Shown here piece by piece: positions 16,679 to 26,094 of a stretch of 64,000 bases of DNA. Where the stretch lies: the NCBI RefSeq assembly GCF_006265175.1, contig NZ_VDCQ01000009.1, positions 1 through 64,000 on the forward strand, in the 5' to 3' direction. The position numbers were made by a program, and so were the translations under genes. Positions within the stretch are counted from its first letter, which is position 1, and every line of letters begins with the position of its first letter. Origin of the DNA: Paenibacillus hemerocallicola. GTDB taxonomy: Bacteria; Bacillota; Bacilli; Paenibacillales; NBRC-103111. The notes beneath the pieces are model-generated. The model was not told the origin of the DNA, did not search any database, and saw only the letters and a program-made list of their open reading frames with translations.

Positions 16679-17833
16679 TCAGCCTTCTCCCCGTTCCGCC
16701 TTGCCCAACTCGTCCTTCAGCAGTTCCTTGAATACCGGCGTAAGCGTGTCGGCCATCCGCAGGAAGCCGAGGTCGGTCGGATGCGCCCCGTCTACCGTGC
16801 TTTCATTGTAGGCATCCGTACCGAGAGAAGCCTCTCCATCGAAAAAATGGAGGTTGCCGTCCCCCCGCCGGCGGAACAAGTCCACCGTCTCCATCTCGAT
16901 CCTCTTCATATGAAGCCGCTTTTGCAGCAAAGCCGGCATAAATCGCTCGCGGGCGTATTTAAATCTCGAAATGACCAAGATCGGCGCAACGGGGTGCGCT
17001 TCCCGATAAATCCGGATAAATTCCGGCAGCGTCTGCTCCATCCGCTCGACGGTCCCCACATTCCCTTCATATTCGAGTACGAGCAGCGCGGGATCGGCGA
17101 TTTCGCTTATTGCGCGGGCCACTTCCGGTTCGCCTCTGCCATTGCCGGAGAAGCCCAGATTAATAAATTCCAACGGAATACGGCGGCTCAAAATGTTCGA
17201 GCAAGCCATGCCGGGCCGGGTCGCGCACCCTCCTTGGGTAACCGACGTGCCGTACACGATCACCTTCCTGCCGCTGCGGTACGCCGGCGGGGCCACAATC
17301 GAGCTGCCCGGCTCGATCCCGACCGATATTTCGTTTACCCCTTGGTATAAAGGAAAGTTCAGCGTCACGTGGCGCAGCCGTTTTTCCGGAAAGCCGTACA
17401 ACTCGACTTCATAGGACGACTTGGCATGGTTGAAGCGAGTCGTGCCATAGTATTGCTGATCTCCCGGCTCGCCCAAATAAACGTCGAATCCGCATTGCCC
17501 CGTCGCGGGCATATGGTACATCCCGGCCGGTCCGGCCAACTCCACGCGGAGCGCGAGACGGGGCGAATCGGTCCGGAAGGCGATCTGACCGCCGGCCGTC
17601 GAATTGGCCAGCCGGTCGACCGCCGGCGGAAGCTCGTGCATCGGGCTTACCGGCAGCCTCCGGTATATGCCGTCCCGATGAAACCACGGAAATCCGGATA
17701 AGCGGAAAGGCTGCTCCTTCGGGGACAGCCAGTTCAATCCCGACTGTTCGTTTCGTTCCGGAACCATGCTCGCATCCAGCTTCAACGCGTCTGCCCGGTT
17801 GTTGGACGGAGACGGCGCCGACTGCTCTGCCAT
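16679..17833 (-). CDS. SGNH/GDSL hydrolase with GxDLY domain, copy 1
   Basis: 384 residues, no signal peptide. Two domains: an N-terminal beta-sandwich containing G-F-D-V-Y (GxDLY motif) after H-M-P-A-T-G-Q, and a C-terminal SGNH esterase domain with the nucleophile motif Y-G-T-S-V-T-Q-G-G-C, block III G-F-S-G-N-G-R-G-E, and D-G-A-H-P-T-D. Such proteins deacylate carbohydrates. The start at 17833 has GGAGG 9-10 bases upstream. It is a tandem paralogue of the next gene, 81 bp apart, probably in one transcript with it. Confidence 0.85.
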   Translation of the reverse strand: MAEQSAPSPSNNRADALKLDASMVPERNEQSGLNWLSPKEQPFRLSGFPWFHRDGIYRRLPVSPMHELPPAVDRLANSTAGGQIAFRTDSPRLALRVELAGPAGMYHMPATGQCGFDVYLGEPGDQQYYGTTRFNHAKSSYEVELYGFPEKRLRHVTLNFPLYQGVNEISVGIEPGSSIVAPPAYRSGRKVIVYGTSVTQGGCATRPGMACSNILSRRIPLEFINLGFSGNGRGEPEVARAISEIADPALLVLEYEGNVGTVERMEQTLPEFIRIYREAHPVAPILVISRFKYARERFMPALLQKRLHMKRIEMETVDLFRRRGDGNLHFFDGEASLGTDAYNESTVDGAHPTDLGFLRMADTLTPVFKELLKDELGKAERGEG

Positions 17834-17914
17834 TGTTGCTCGGCCTCCTTCTATTCGGTTACTCATCGGGAAAGCCGCCAGGCGAAGATCGGCAAATCCC
17901 GACGAACAAGCACC

Positions 17915-19045
17915 TTACGCCGACTCCAGCTCGCCCTTCAGCAGCTCCTTGAACATCGGCGTAAGCGTATCGGCCATCCGCAGGAAGCCGAGATCGGTCG
18001 GATGAACTCCATCCACCGTACATTCGTTGTAGCTGTCCGTGCCGAGAAGCGCCGTGCCGTCGAAGAAATGGATGTTCGCATCGCCCTGCCGGCGGTACAT
18101 GTCCACCGTTTCCATCTCCATCCGCTTCATGTCGAGCCGTTTTTTCAGCAGGACGGGATCGAATCGCTCCTTGGCGTACTGGATTTTGGACACGACCAAA
18201 ATCGGCACGTTCGGATGCGCCTCCCGGTATATCCGGATAAATTCGGGCAGCGTCCGCCTCATCAGCTCCAGATCGACCGCATTCGCCTCATAGTCGAGTA
18301 CGAGCATGGCGGGATTGGCGATTTCGGTCAGGACGCGGGCGACCTCGGGCTCGCCGCGGCCGTTGCCGGAAAAGCCGAGGTTGACGAACTCGAGCGGGAT
18401 GCGTCGGCTCAAAATGTTCGTATACGCCATGCCCGGCCGGGTCGCGCATCCTCCTTGGGTAATCGACGTTCCGTACACGATTACTTTCTTGTTGCTGCGG
18501 TACGGCAGCGGCGCTTCGAGCCGGGAACCCGGCTCAATCCCGATAATAACTTCCTTCACCCCTTGGTACAAAGGGAAATTGAGCGTAACGTGACGCTCCT
18601 CCGCATGCGGAAATTCATACAAAACGACTTCATAGGACAGCTGCGTATGGTCGTAACGCGTCGTGCCGAAATATTGCTGGTCCCCAGGCTCGCCCAAATA
18701 AATGTCGAAGCCGCATTGTCCGGTCGCGGGCATATGATACATTCCCGCCTTGCCGGCCAGCTCCACGCGGATCGCGAGCCGCGGCGAATTAGTGCGGAAT
18801 CCGATCTGTCCGCCCGCCGTCGAATTGGCCAGCTGGTTCACTGCCGGCGGGATCTCATGCCCGGGACTCAACGGCAGCCTCCGATATACTCCGTCTTGAT
18901 GAAACCACGGAAATCCGGACAAGCGGAAAGGCTGCTCCTTCGGGGACAGCCATGTCAATCCCAGTTCCCCCGTCTGCTCCAGCTTCATGTTCGGGTCCAG
19001 CTTCTGCGCGTCCACCCGGTTCGATTGAGTCGTTTGCTCCGCCAT
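17915..19045 (-). CDS. SGNH/GDSL hydrolase with GxDLY domain, copy 2
   Basis: 376 residues, same architecture as the downstream copy: G-F-D-I-Y-L at about residue 112, catalytic Ser194 in Y-G-T-S-I-T-Q-G-G-C, G-F-S-G-N near 224, and Asp345/His348 in V-D-G-V-H-P-T. It differs from copy 1 mostly in the N-terminal 35 residues and scattered positions, so duplication was not very recent. A LacI/cre-like palindrome lies 73 bp upstream (19118), also found before the SBP gene of this locus. Likely role: removing acetyl or similar groups from imported oligosaccharides in the cytoplasm. Confidence 0.87.
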   Translation of the reverse strand: MAEQTTQSNRVDAQKLDPNMKLEQTGELGLTWLSPKEQPFRLSGFPWFHQDGVYRRLPLSPGHEIPPAVNQLANSTAGGQIGFRTNSPRLAIRVELAGKAGMYHMPATGQCGFDIYLGEPGDQQYFGTTRYDHTQLSYEVVLYEFPHAEERHVTLNFPLYQGVKEVIIGIEPGSRLEAPLPYRSNKKVIVYGTSITQGGCATRPGMAYTNILSRRIPLEFVNLGFSGNGRGEPEVARVLTEIANPAMLVLDYEANAVDLELMRRTLPEFIRIYREAHPNVPILVVSKIQYAKERFDPVLLKKRLDMKRMEMETVDMYRRQGDANIHFFDGTALLGTDSYNECTVDGVHPTDLGFLRMADTLTPMFKELLKGELESA

Positions 19046-19117
19046 CGTTCACGGCCTCCTTGAACGGTACGTTCCGATAATGTTTGTTCCCTTCCCGATT
19101 CTACCATAATCTTAATA

Positions 19118-19133
19118 TAGAAATCGATTACCC
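19118..19133. promoter_or_regulatory. operator-like site TAGAAATCGATTACCC
   Basis: Shares TAGAAATCGATT exactly with the palindrome at 24131 before the SBP gene. Located upstream of the SGNH pair in an AT-rich promoter region. Confidence 0.45.
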
Positions 19134-19219
19134 AAATCAAATATATTGTTGCACCGGACATATTTATTCGTACCTTTGCCTCTTCCGAAGTCGAACATTG
19201 CCAACGGTTATTTATAAAT

Positions 19220-19244
19220 TAAGAAAGAGCCGGAAAACCGGCTC
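19220..19244 (-). terminator. terminator after the large secreted hydrolase gene
   Basis: GAGCCGG-TTTT-CCGGCTC stem followed by TTTCTT on the minus strand, 44 bases after the stop at 19288. It separates the SBP/hydrolase unit from the SGNH pair. Confidence 0.7.
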
Positions 19245-19287
19245 CATTTTGCTATTCACCATATTTTTTGCCTTCATATCTCCCCGC

Positions 19288-22200
19288 TTACGGAGCCAAA
19301 CTTTCCCGCAAGGAAACGTCGTCAAGCCATGCTTGCCCATTGGCGGCCTGATTCATCCGGAAGTAGACGTAAACTTGCGTCGTCCCGGCCGGGATCGCGA
19401 GCGGCCATTCGCGGTAAGTCCAATCCGGGCTAGCCGGCACTGCAGGAAGCTGATACGAAATCGTAGCACCGGATGCGTTCGCGTAACGCACCCCGAATAA
19501 AACTTGCCCGGACGTTGCTTCATGCTTCAGCCATCCCGACAATTTGTAGCTTTTGCCCGGAACGAGGGGAATCGCGGACGAGGCGATGAAATTGTTGCTA
19601 TTCGCACTGTCCGGAACTAGCTTAACCGAACGGGCTCCCCCGTGAGCGGAGGCAGCGTCCCAGTAGCCTTTGCCCATATTCCAACCGGCAGGCGAGCTGC
19701 CGTTAGCCGCAGCGATTTCGAAACCCGGATTGTTCACCATGTTTCGTTTGACGTTAACGGTCAACAGCTGCGTATCGAACGAGTATCCGCCCACGCTCGA
19801 CCGTATTTCCGCCGTATAGGCGCCATCCGCCGCGTTAGCCGAATTCAAGTATACGGAGCCTTGTACGGTAACGGACCCGCCGGCCTGAATCGGGACGGCG
19901 GCAGGCAGGCTCAAGCCGATTTCCGCCGGCGCGTCTGCGCGCAGTTCGGCCGTTACGGCACTGCCCGACCGGTTCGTAAGACGTACGCTGAACGGTACAT
20001 TTCCGGGCCCGTTCACCGTTACGTCAGCCGGTACGAGTGCCGTTTCGAGCAGCGGCGACGTGCCGAATCCTTTGGCCGCAGCGACATGCAGTCGCACGCT
20101 CCGGTTTTCGAAAGAAACTTCTCCTGCGACGCTATAAACCGTTTGGCTTACCCCCGGCGGAACGGCGAACGTCAGCTCCTTCTCGTAAGTTTGACCGCCC
20201 TGAAGCGTACCGATCGCCCCGAAAGCCGAAGGGAGCTGGAATGACTCAGGGAACCGAACTGTCCACGCAACATCATATACGTCCGTTTGCCCCCTGTTGA
20301 CCGCCTGAACGATCACCTTGGCCGTATTGCCGCCGATCGCCTCTTCCGGAACGATATCGAGCCGCAGCCCGATTTGTGCAGCCGCAAGGGGCGACATCTT
20401 CCTGATCGCTTGATTCAGTAAGCTTGTCATCGCGTCCCGATTTCCTCCTAGCGCGGAATCGGATTGTCCTTCTACCCACGATTTCAGCTGCTCCATCGTT
20501 TTGACCGTTTTCGCCGCATCCGCCGCGATTCCGTTCAGATCGGGCGCTGTCCCGGCCAGTTGTTCCCCTATCGTCTCCATACCCGTTGCCAAGCGTGATA
20601 CTTTATTCCGCCAATGCGGGTGCGAGGACAGCTCAACCGCTTGCCTGAGCAGCGAGGAGGTCTGATCGGCCATTGTCCTGAAAGGCGTAAGTTTGAACAC
20701 CGACGTTTGCCGGGCATCGAGCGTAACGTTCAATTGCCCAGTCGGATCGTCATATGATGCGGAATAATCGCCATACAACAGCTCGGCATGGTAGCCGGTT
20801 TCGGGCAAAGCGACGGAAACGGCTTTCGTCTGACCGGTCTTGTTGATCGCGATGACATACAACTCTCCCGCCTTGTCCCAGACCGCCCATTCGATATCGT
20901 CTTCGCGCAGTTGGTCTACAGGGGTCAGCCGCGACAAGTCCGCCATCAGCCCGAGCTCGGTCGCAAACCGCTTCAGCCCCGGCCACAGCGCCGAGTCCGC
21001 AAGGCTCCAGCCCGGATCGTTAAGCGCGTAATAGCCCAAGCCGGTCGCACCGGCCAACAGCGATTGATACGCCATATTGCGTACTTCCGCGATCGTCGGC
21101 AAATACGTCCACGCCGACGGAGGCGGATAGGCGAACGTTTGCAGAATAGACCATACCGGTCTTCCCGCCTTCGCCGCTTCTGCCGCCCGCCGCACATCAT
21201 CGCCCACGTTCGCGATCGGCCTGTTCGGCAAAGGGTATGAATCGACGGTAAGCACATCCGGCACGCGGCCATAGTTGGCATATTCGTTTCGATCGCCTTC
21301 CACCGTATAGACCGGGTGCGTCGGATCGAGCGCGCGCACGATTGCGTAGGCCGCCGCCGTCTGCTCCACGGTTACGCCGTTGCCGCTCGGTTCATCGATC
21401 GTCATCCAGGCGAGAAGCGCCGGATGGTCCTTGAACTCCGCGACATATTGCGCCAATTTCGCGTAGTCTTGGGTAATGTTCATGTAATAGTAGAGCGGGA
21501 ACAATACTTTCAATCCGTTTGCATGAGCCGAATCCATCGCCTGGCGGATCGCGGCGGTCGTACCGGCGTTCACGCCTTGGACCGTATTGACGCCGATTTC
21601 ATGCAGCAGCGGATACTGCTCCACATTCGCATGATAAGCAATGACCGGGAAGAACGGCTCGCCGTCCACCCTTATAAGTCCGCCAGACGGCACCGACGTC
21701 GGTCGGTTATACCGGTAAATGCGCGCCGAAGCGCGATCTATCACGGTCTGATCCGATGCCGACAGCACCGTCTCCACCTCATACGGCGTATTAAGGCTCA
21801 TGCCCCGCGTATCGAAAGTCAGCGCCATGTCCGGCTGCGCCGCCAGACCGTACACCGAATGGATCACCGTCCCGTAGACGGCATCCGTAATGCGGATTCC
21901 GATCGTTTTGCCTGTATAAACATCGTCCGTGAACCGGTTGCGGATTACCACCTTGCCTTCCGTTACGTCCGAGTAGTAGACGATCTGGTCGGTCGACATC
22001 GTCAAGTTGACCAGCTTCACGGCGGTATCGTCGAACAATACCGTCCCGGTCCCCCATAGCCGCAAGTACACGACAGCGACGACCGCCCCTTCCGGAGCTT
22101 GCAGGCGGAACTTATACGGCTGCCAATCGCCGGTCGTTTCACGGATGTACGGACCGAATTTCTCGAATACCCAGTTGGCAGAACCGCCGGACTCGCTGCT

Positions 22201-22587
22201 GTAAAACTCGACCTTCAGCACGACTCCTTTGCCCTGTACGCTCGACGATTTGAACCAAGTCGAGAACTCGTACGTGCTCCCCGCTTCCACCGGCACCTTC
22301 TGCAGCACCCAAGGATTCGTCAAAGTCCCCGAGCTGACGGATGCCGCCCGGGAACCGGAATGAGCTTGGGAAGAAAGAGCGACGCCGGAGACGCCCCAGC
22401 CCCCCATCGCCTGCCAATGCTCCGGGACGTTTCCCGCAGCTTGCTCGAACCCCGGGTTCTGCAGCAGGTTCGGATTCATGTTCTCCGCCCCGGCCCGTTC
22501 CGGCCAGCCGAATGATACTAGTAGCGATTGCGCAAGCAAACTGATGATGAAGATGAGATTCGGCAGCCTTTTCCTCGGATAGGTCAT
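19288..22587 (-). CDS. large secreted multidomain glycoside hydrolase-like protein
   Basis: 1,099 residues. Signal peptide with hydrophobic core at residues 10-25, cleavage likely after A-G-A near 34. Order seen: carbohydrate-binding-type beta-sandwich starting L-L-Q-N-P-G-F-E (about 40-195), a linker beta domain, a TIM barrel (about 300-600) with F-F-P-V-I-A-Y-H and W-M-T-I-D-E-P, whose Glu is the expected acid/base position, then a helical and an NEW3-like beta region, and a C-terminal carbohydrate-binding domain starting M-V-N-N-P-G-F-E (about 945-1099). Probably degrades a plant or microbial polysaccharide outside the cell. The exact GH family is unclear. It lies 39 bp after the SBP gene. 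Confidence 0.75.
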   Translation of the reverse strand: MTYPRKRLPNLIFIISLLAQSLLVSFGWPERAGAENMNPNLLQNPGFEQAAGNVPEHWQAMGGWGVSGVALSSQAHSGSRAASVSSGTLTNPWVLQKVPVEAGSTYEFSTWFKSSSVQGKGVVLKVEFYSSESGGSANWVFEKFGPYIRETTGDWQPYKFRLQAPEGAVVAVVYLRLWGTGTVLFDDTAVKLVNLTMSTDQIVYYSDVTEGKVVIRNRFTDDVYTGKTIGIRITDAVYGTVIHSVYGLAAQPDMALTFDTRGMSLNTPYEVETVLSASDQTVIDRASARIYRYNRPTSVPSGGLIRVDGEPFFPVIAYHANVEQYPLLHEIGVNTVQGVNAGTTAAIRQAMDSAHANGLKVLFPLYYYMNITQDYAKLAQYVAEFKDHPALLAWMTIDEPSGNGVTVEQTAAAYAIVRALDPTHPVYTVEGDRNEYANYGRVPDVLTVDSYPLPNRPIANVGDDVRRAAEAAKAGRPVWSILQTFAYPPPSAWTYLPTIAEVRNMAYQSLLAGATGLGYYALNDPGWSLADSALWPGLKRFATELGLMADLSRLTPVDQLREDDIEWAVWDKAGELYVIAINKTGQTKAVSVALPETGYHAELLYGDYSASYDDPTGQLNVTLDARQTSVFKLTPFRTMADQTSSLLRQAVELSSHPHWRNKVSRLATGMETIGEQLAGTAPDLNGIAADAAKTVKTMEQLKSWVEGQSDSALGGNRDAMTSLLNQAIRKMSPLAAAQIGLRLDIVPEEAIGGNTAKVIVQAVNRGQTDVYDVAWTVRFPESFQLPSAFGAIGTLQGGQTYEKELTFAVPPGVSQTVYSVAGEVSFENRSVRLHVAAAKGFGTSPLLETALVPADVTVNGPGNVPFSVRLTNRSGSAVTAELRADAPAEIGLSLPAAVPIQAGGSVTVQGSVYLNSANAADGAYTAEIRSSVGGYSFDTQLLTVNVKRNMVNNPGFEIAAANGSSPAGWNMGKGYWDAASAHGGARSVKLVPDSANSNNFIASSAIPLVPGKSYKLSGWLKHEATSGQVLFGVRYANASGATISYQLPAVPASPDWTYREWPLAIPAGTTQVYVYFRMNQAANGQAWLDDVSLRESLAP

Positions 22588-22626
22588 GCTTTTGCCCTCC
22601 TTCGACTTGTGAATGCCTTCATTCGT

Positions 22627-23997
22627 TTACTTGCGCTGTTTGTATTCGGCTATTTTCTTCTTCGCGTCTTCCTCCGCCTGACGAAGCGCCGTGTTCAGGT
22701 CAAGCGTGCCGATCTGGGCCTTGGTCGCATACGACGTATAGATCCCGGCCAGCTCGGCTTCGATCGGCGACAATGCCGGAATCGGAGCGAATTTGTTGTG
22801 GAACACCGACTTCCAGTTTTTATCTTTGAAAGGAGACTCCTTGCCGAGCTGCTGGAGAACCGCCTGGTCCTTCAGCACCGGGATGAGGCCTTTGCGCGCA
22901 AGCTCCGTTTGGAATTCGTCGGACGCCATATATTTGAGCACTTCCATGGCGGCTTCCTTGTTCTTCGCCATCTTCGTAATGCCGAAGTAGCTCGGGTAGG
23001 ATTGCGAGCCTACGCCGGGCATCTCCTTGAAGGTCGGAAGCGAGACGAAATCCCAATCGAGTCCCTTGAACTGCTCCTCCCACGTTTGCACGAGATGGGA
23101 CATGTAACCGAACATCGCTACGTTTTTCGTTTTCACGAAATCGTTCGCATCCGGGATTTTGTTCGCTTTCTTCAAAGCCTCTTGGGCGCTCGGCTCTTGT
23201 ACCGGATCGAGAAACGTGGTCTGGAACAACTTCTTCCAACGCTCATCCGTATTGATCGTCGGTGTATCCGTTTTCAAATCCGTGGTTCCAAGCGACAGCT
23301 GGTTCATCCGGATCGAATGGTTGGGAGAGTGGGTATAGCCGATATACTGGGTACCCCCGTCGTTGCGCGACAGCTTTTTGGCCAGCTCGTTCACTTCGTC
23401 CCAAGTCATGCCGTCCTTCGGGTACGCAACGCCGAACTTGTCGAAAATCGTTTTATTGTAATACAGCACCAGGTTTGTCGTCGTAATCGGCAAAGCATAC
23501 AGCTTGCCTCCGGACGCCTGCTTGACCGCGTCGATGATCGTCGGCTCGAAGCGCGATAAATTGACGCCGCGTGTTGCGATCAGCTCGGTCATATCGTACT
23601 GGATGTCGCTGCCGAATGCAAAATTCTCGAAGTTGCCGATCGTCTGGAAAAAAATATCGAACCGGGTGCCGGCGGCAAGCAGGTCCGGCAAGTTCGTCCC
23701 TTGTCCTTTCATGATGTACTTGATCGTATAATTCGGAAATTTTTTGCGCAGCGAATTGCCGAACTTGTAATCGAAGCTTTCTACCGGGTCTCCGTTGTTC
23801 GAGTAGAATACGATCTCCGCAGGCTCGGAAGCGACGTCCGGTTTCTTCTCCGAGACATTGCCGTCAGCCTTCTTCCCTTCCGATTGCGGCTGCGCTCCTT
23901 TGCTCCCGCCGCTCGTTCCCTCTCCCGAGCAGGACGCGAGTAAGGCGCCGATCAGGGTGAACGTCAGCAGTGCGCTCCAGCTTTGCTTACTTTTCAT
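22627..23997 (-). CDS. ABC-type carbohydrate solute-binding lipoprotein, orphan
   Basis: 456 residues. Signal peptide and lipobox L-L-A-S-C (Cys23). Same SBP subfamily as at 8455: P-N-Y-T-I-K-Y-I, Y-P-K-D-G-M-T-W-D-E, then a C-terminal T-L-D-L-N-T-A-L-R-Q-A-E-E motif. No permease or ATPase nearby. Between a LacI gene (upstream) and a secreted hydrolase (downstream), it likely captures the hydrolase products. Confidence 0.9.
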   Translation of the reverse strand: MKSKQSWSALLTFTLIGALLASCSGEGTSGGSKGAQPQSEGKKADGNVSEKKPDVASEPAEIVFYSNNGDPVESFDYKFGNSLRKKFPNYTIKYIMKGQGTNLPDLLAAGTRFDIFFQTIGNFENFAFGSDIQYDMTELIATRGVNLSRFEPTIIDAVKQASGGKLYALPITTTNLVLYYNKTIFDKFGVAYPKDGMTWDEVNELAKKLSRNDGGTQYIGYTHSPNHSIRMNQLSLGTTDLKTDTPTINTDERWKKLFQTTFLDPVQEPSAQEALKKANKIPDANDFVKTKNVAMFGYMSHLVQTWEEQFKGLDWDFVSLPTFKEMPGVGSQSYPSYFGITKMAKNKEAAMEVLKYMASDEFQTELARKGLIPVLKDQAVLQQLGKESPFKDKNWKSVFHNKFAPIPALSPIEAELAGIYTSYATKAQIGTLDLNTALRQAEEDAKKKIAEYKQRK

Positions 23998-24130
23998 CGA
24001 ATAGCCTCCTTGACTTCATGTGAAATTTCCTTTTTCATGCTTCCCCTTGTATGCTGCATCCGCCGCTTTCGCGTTCCTTTACGGAACGAATCGTTCGCTC
24101 ACCCCCTTCGCGAAAACGGTCGACTCCAAA

Positions 24131-24148
24131 TAGAAATCGATTTCTTTA
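24131..24148. promoter_or_regulatory. palindromic operator AGAAATCGATTTCT
   Basis: Perfect palindrome with central CG, typical for LacI-family sites, 134-151 bases before the SBP start and just after the LacI stop. It also differs at one position from the CcpA cre consensus, so CcpA is an alternative binder. Confidence 0.6.
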
Positions 24149-24164
24149 ATGGTGAGAAGAGGGA

Positions 24165-25142
24165 TTATTTCCCCTCCCAAGGAATCGTCGAGCTTCTCAC
24201 CGTCAATTGGCAGCGTATTTCCTCATCCAGCCACCGTTCGCCGTCATCCGTCGGCTTCCTTGTCAAGATGTCAAGCGTGCGTTTCGCCATTTGCCCGATC
24301 GAAGGCCCTATCGTCGTGAGCGGCACATCGAAAAATTCCAGCTCCGGAATGTCGTCATACACGACGAGCGACAATTGCTCCGGGACGCGAATGTCCAGTT
24401 GACGGAGCAGCCGGTTCGTCCGGAACAGCGTCCCTTGCGAGTCGACCACCAATGCGCTTGGGCGATCGGAGGCGCTCATCATCTGTTTGAATTTCGCTTC
24501 AAAATCCGGATCGAATGTGTCGACGACAAGCTCCTGCCTGTAATCCAGCTTGCCCTCCGCCATTCCCTGCATATAGCCGTTATATTTCTCTAGATCACTC
24601 TGCTGCCCGATGAAGGCGATACTGTTGTGTCCGAGCTCGGCCAAATGACGTACGGCATCGAGGAATGCTCCGGTTCTGTCAATCGTGATGCTGTGCGCCT
24701 TATCGGTTTTCCAGCCGCCGAGCAGAAGCATCTCGCCGCGAAACTTCTCCTTCTCCTGCAAAAACTCCAGCGTCGGATTCCAGACCGGCCGCCAATAAAC
24801 GATGTAATCGACGAAATACCGGTTGAACGTGCGCAGCGCCTCCTCCGCGCTCACCATCGACATGATGACCTGCAAGCCGCGGCGCGACGCTTCCTGCTGA
24901 ATCTCGAAGCCGAGGTCGTAGAAGAACAAGCCTTTTATTCTCGGCCAAATCATGCCGATCGTGTCCGGCTGGCGCTGAGCCAGCTTCTTCGCCGCCAGAC
25001 TCGGCACATAATCCATCTGCTCGGCTATCGCCTTTATAGCCTGCCTCGTCTGCTCGCTCACTCCCGGCTCGTCGTTAAGCGCCCGGGAAACGGTTACATA
25101 AGTGACGCCCGCCGCTTTGGCGATATCTTTGATCGTGACCAT
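24165..25142 (-). CDS. LacI family transcriptional regulator
   Basis: 325 residues. N-terminal LacI helix-turn-helix: T-I-K-D-I-A-K-A-A-G-V, T-V-S-R-A-L-N-D, and the hinge L-A-A-K-K-L-A. The ligand-binding domain has the periplasmic-binding type I fold, with I-G-M-I-W-P near 65, G-H-N-S-I-A-F-I-G and V-V-Y-D-D-I-P-E. Start 25142 begins M-V-T-I-K-D as in most relatives. Probably controls the SBP, secreted hydrolase and SGNH genes downstream through the palindromes at 24131 and 19118. Confidence 0.9.
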   Translation of the reverse strand: MVTIKDIAKAAGVTYVTVSRALNDEPGVSEQTRQAIKAIAEQMDYVPSLAAKKLAQRQPDTIGMIWPRIKGLFFYDLGFEIQQEASRRGLQVIMSMVSAEEALRTFNRYFVDYIVYWRPVWNPTLEFLQEKEKFRGEMLLLGGWKTDKAHSITIDRTGAFLDAVRHLAELGHNSIAFIGQQSDLEKYNGYMQGMAEGKLDYRQELVVDTFDPDFEAKFKQMMSASDRPSALVVDSQGTLFRTNRLLRQLDIRVPEQLSLVVYDDIPELEFFDVPLTTIGPSIGQMAKRTLDILTRKPTDDGERWLDEEIRCQLTVRSSTIPWEGK

Positions 25143-25243
25143 GCCCACGCTTCCTTCTCTTCTTGTATATACGAGCAATTATAGATCTTGTTTACGTAAT
25201 TTGCAATATATAAAGTTAAATTTATAATTTTAACGTAAATAAC

Positions 25244-25255
25244 TTAAACGTTTAT
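25244..25255. promoter_or_regulatory. possible autoregulatory LacI-type site
   Basis: TTAAACGTTTAT, central-CG palindrome in very AT-rich DNA about 100 bp upstream of the LacI gene. Confidence 0.3.
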
Positions 25256-25430
25256 TATATAAAAAAGAGCCGGGTTTCCCCAACTCCGTTAATCCACGCT
25301 GCCCTCCGCTACCGGAAGTAAGCAGCGGACGATTCCAGCTCTACCTTGTAAATTCGTTGAAATTGCGTGCTTCGTCGTACATCGTGATAAATGACTATGC
25401 ACTTCGAGGTAATCCCGCGGTTGCTTCGCA

Positions 25431-26094
25431 TCACCCGAAGAGCGTCGTATCGCAGCAGGCAAACCCGACGGTAAGGTGGTCTCCGGCAGACCCGAGCTGT
25501 ACGCTTACGGTGACAGCGGAGTTTCCCATTGCCTTTATCGCTTGGCCGGATGAGCCATAAAGGGACGAATGCGTGTTTTGCGTCGATAACGAACAATAAT
25601 GCCGTACATCCGAAGCCCCGGTATTGAAAAGATCCGCATCGAGCGCCCACGAACTCGTTCCGGCCGGTACCGGGAACTCGCGGATTACGCTGCTTCCGAT
25701 TTTGACGCGCAGGACGGCGTCTTGGCTCAGCTCGCAAGGTCCGCGCAGCTTCAAGCGCACCGTATCCCCGTAAATCGGATATCCGCCCTTGTAGCTGACC
25801 GGCGTCCAGAGCGTTTTTTCCGATGTGCTCCCGGTGACCGCCGGAACATCCTTCGTAGAGTACTGCCGGAGTGACCGCGCATCGTCATTGTCGAGCGAGC
25901 CTTGGTCGGAAGCGTTCCCCCATGCCTGAATCGGAATCGCACAAGCGTTCACGGTCCCGACGCCGAAGTCTATGCCGTTGTTGAACCAAGGCGTGAAGGC
26001 CTTCACGCCGACGCCGCACCGGTAAATCTGCATGCGAAGCGTGTTAGGAGCGCCGCACCCGCGCGTAAACTCGATGCCGACGCCGCAGTCATGA
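25431..26094 (-). pseudogene. 5'-truncated beta-helix/polysaccharide-lyase-like gene
   Basis: The minus-strand frame runs from the stop at 25431 up to about 26094 without a usable start; upstream it continues only into DNA that belongs to the opposite-strand LacI gene and hits a TAG near 26124. The visible protein starts R-I-H-D-C-G-V-G-I-E-F and contains N-T-L-R-M-Q-I-Y-R-C-G-V-G, typical of turns in a right-handed beta-helix, followed by a beta-sandwich-like tail ending G-F-A-C-C-D-T-T-L-F-G. The N-terminus, including any signal peptide, is missing. An internal ATG at 26033 has no ribosome binding site. Confidence 0.65.

Noticed and set aside
25309-25737. Minus-strand 142-codon frame
   Set aside because: Overlaps the beta-helix fragment in another frame and lacks a start signal or domain.
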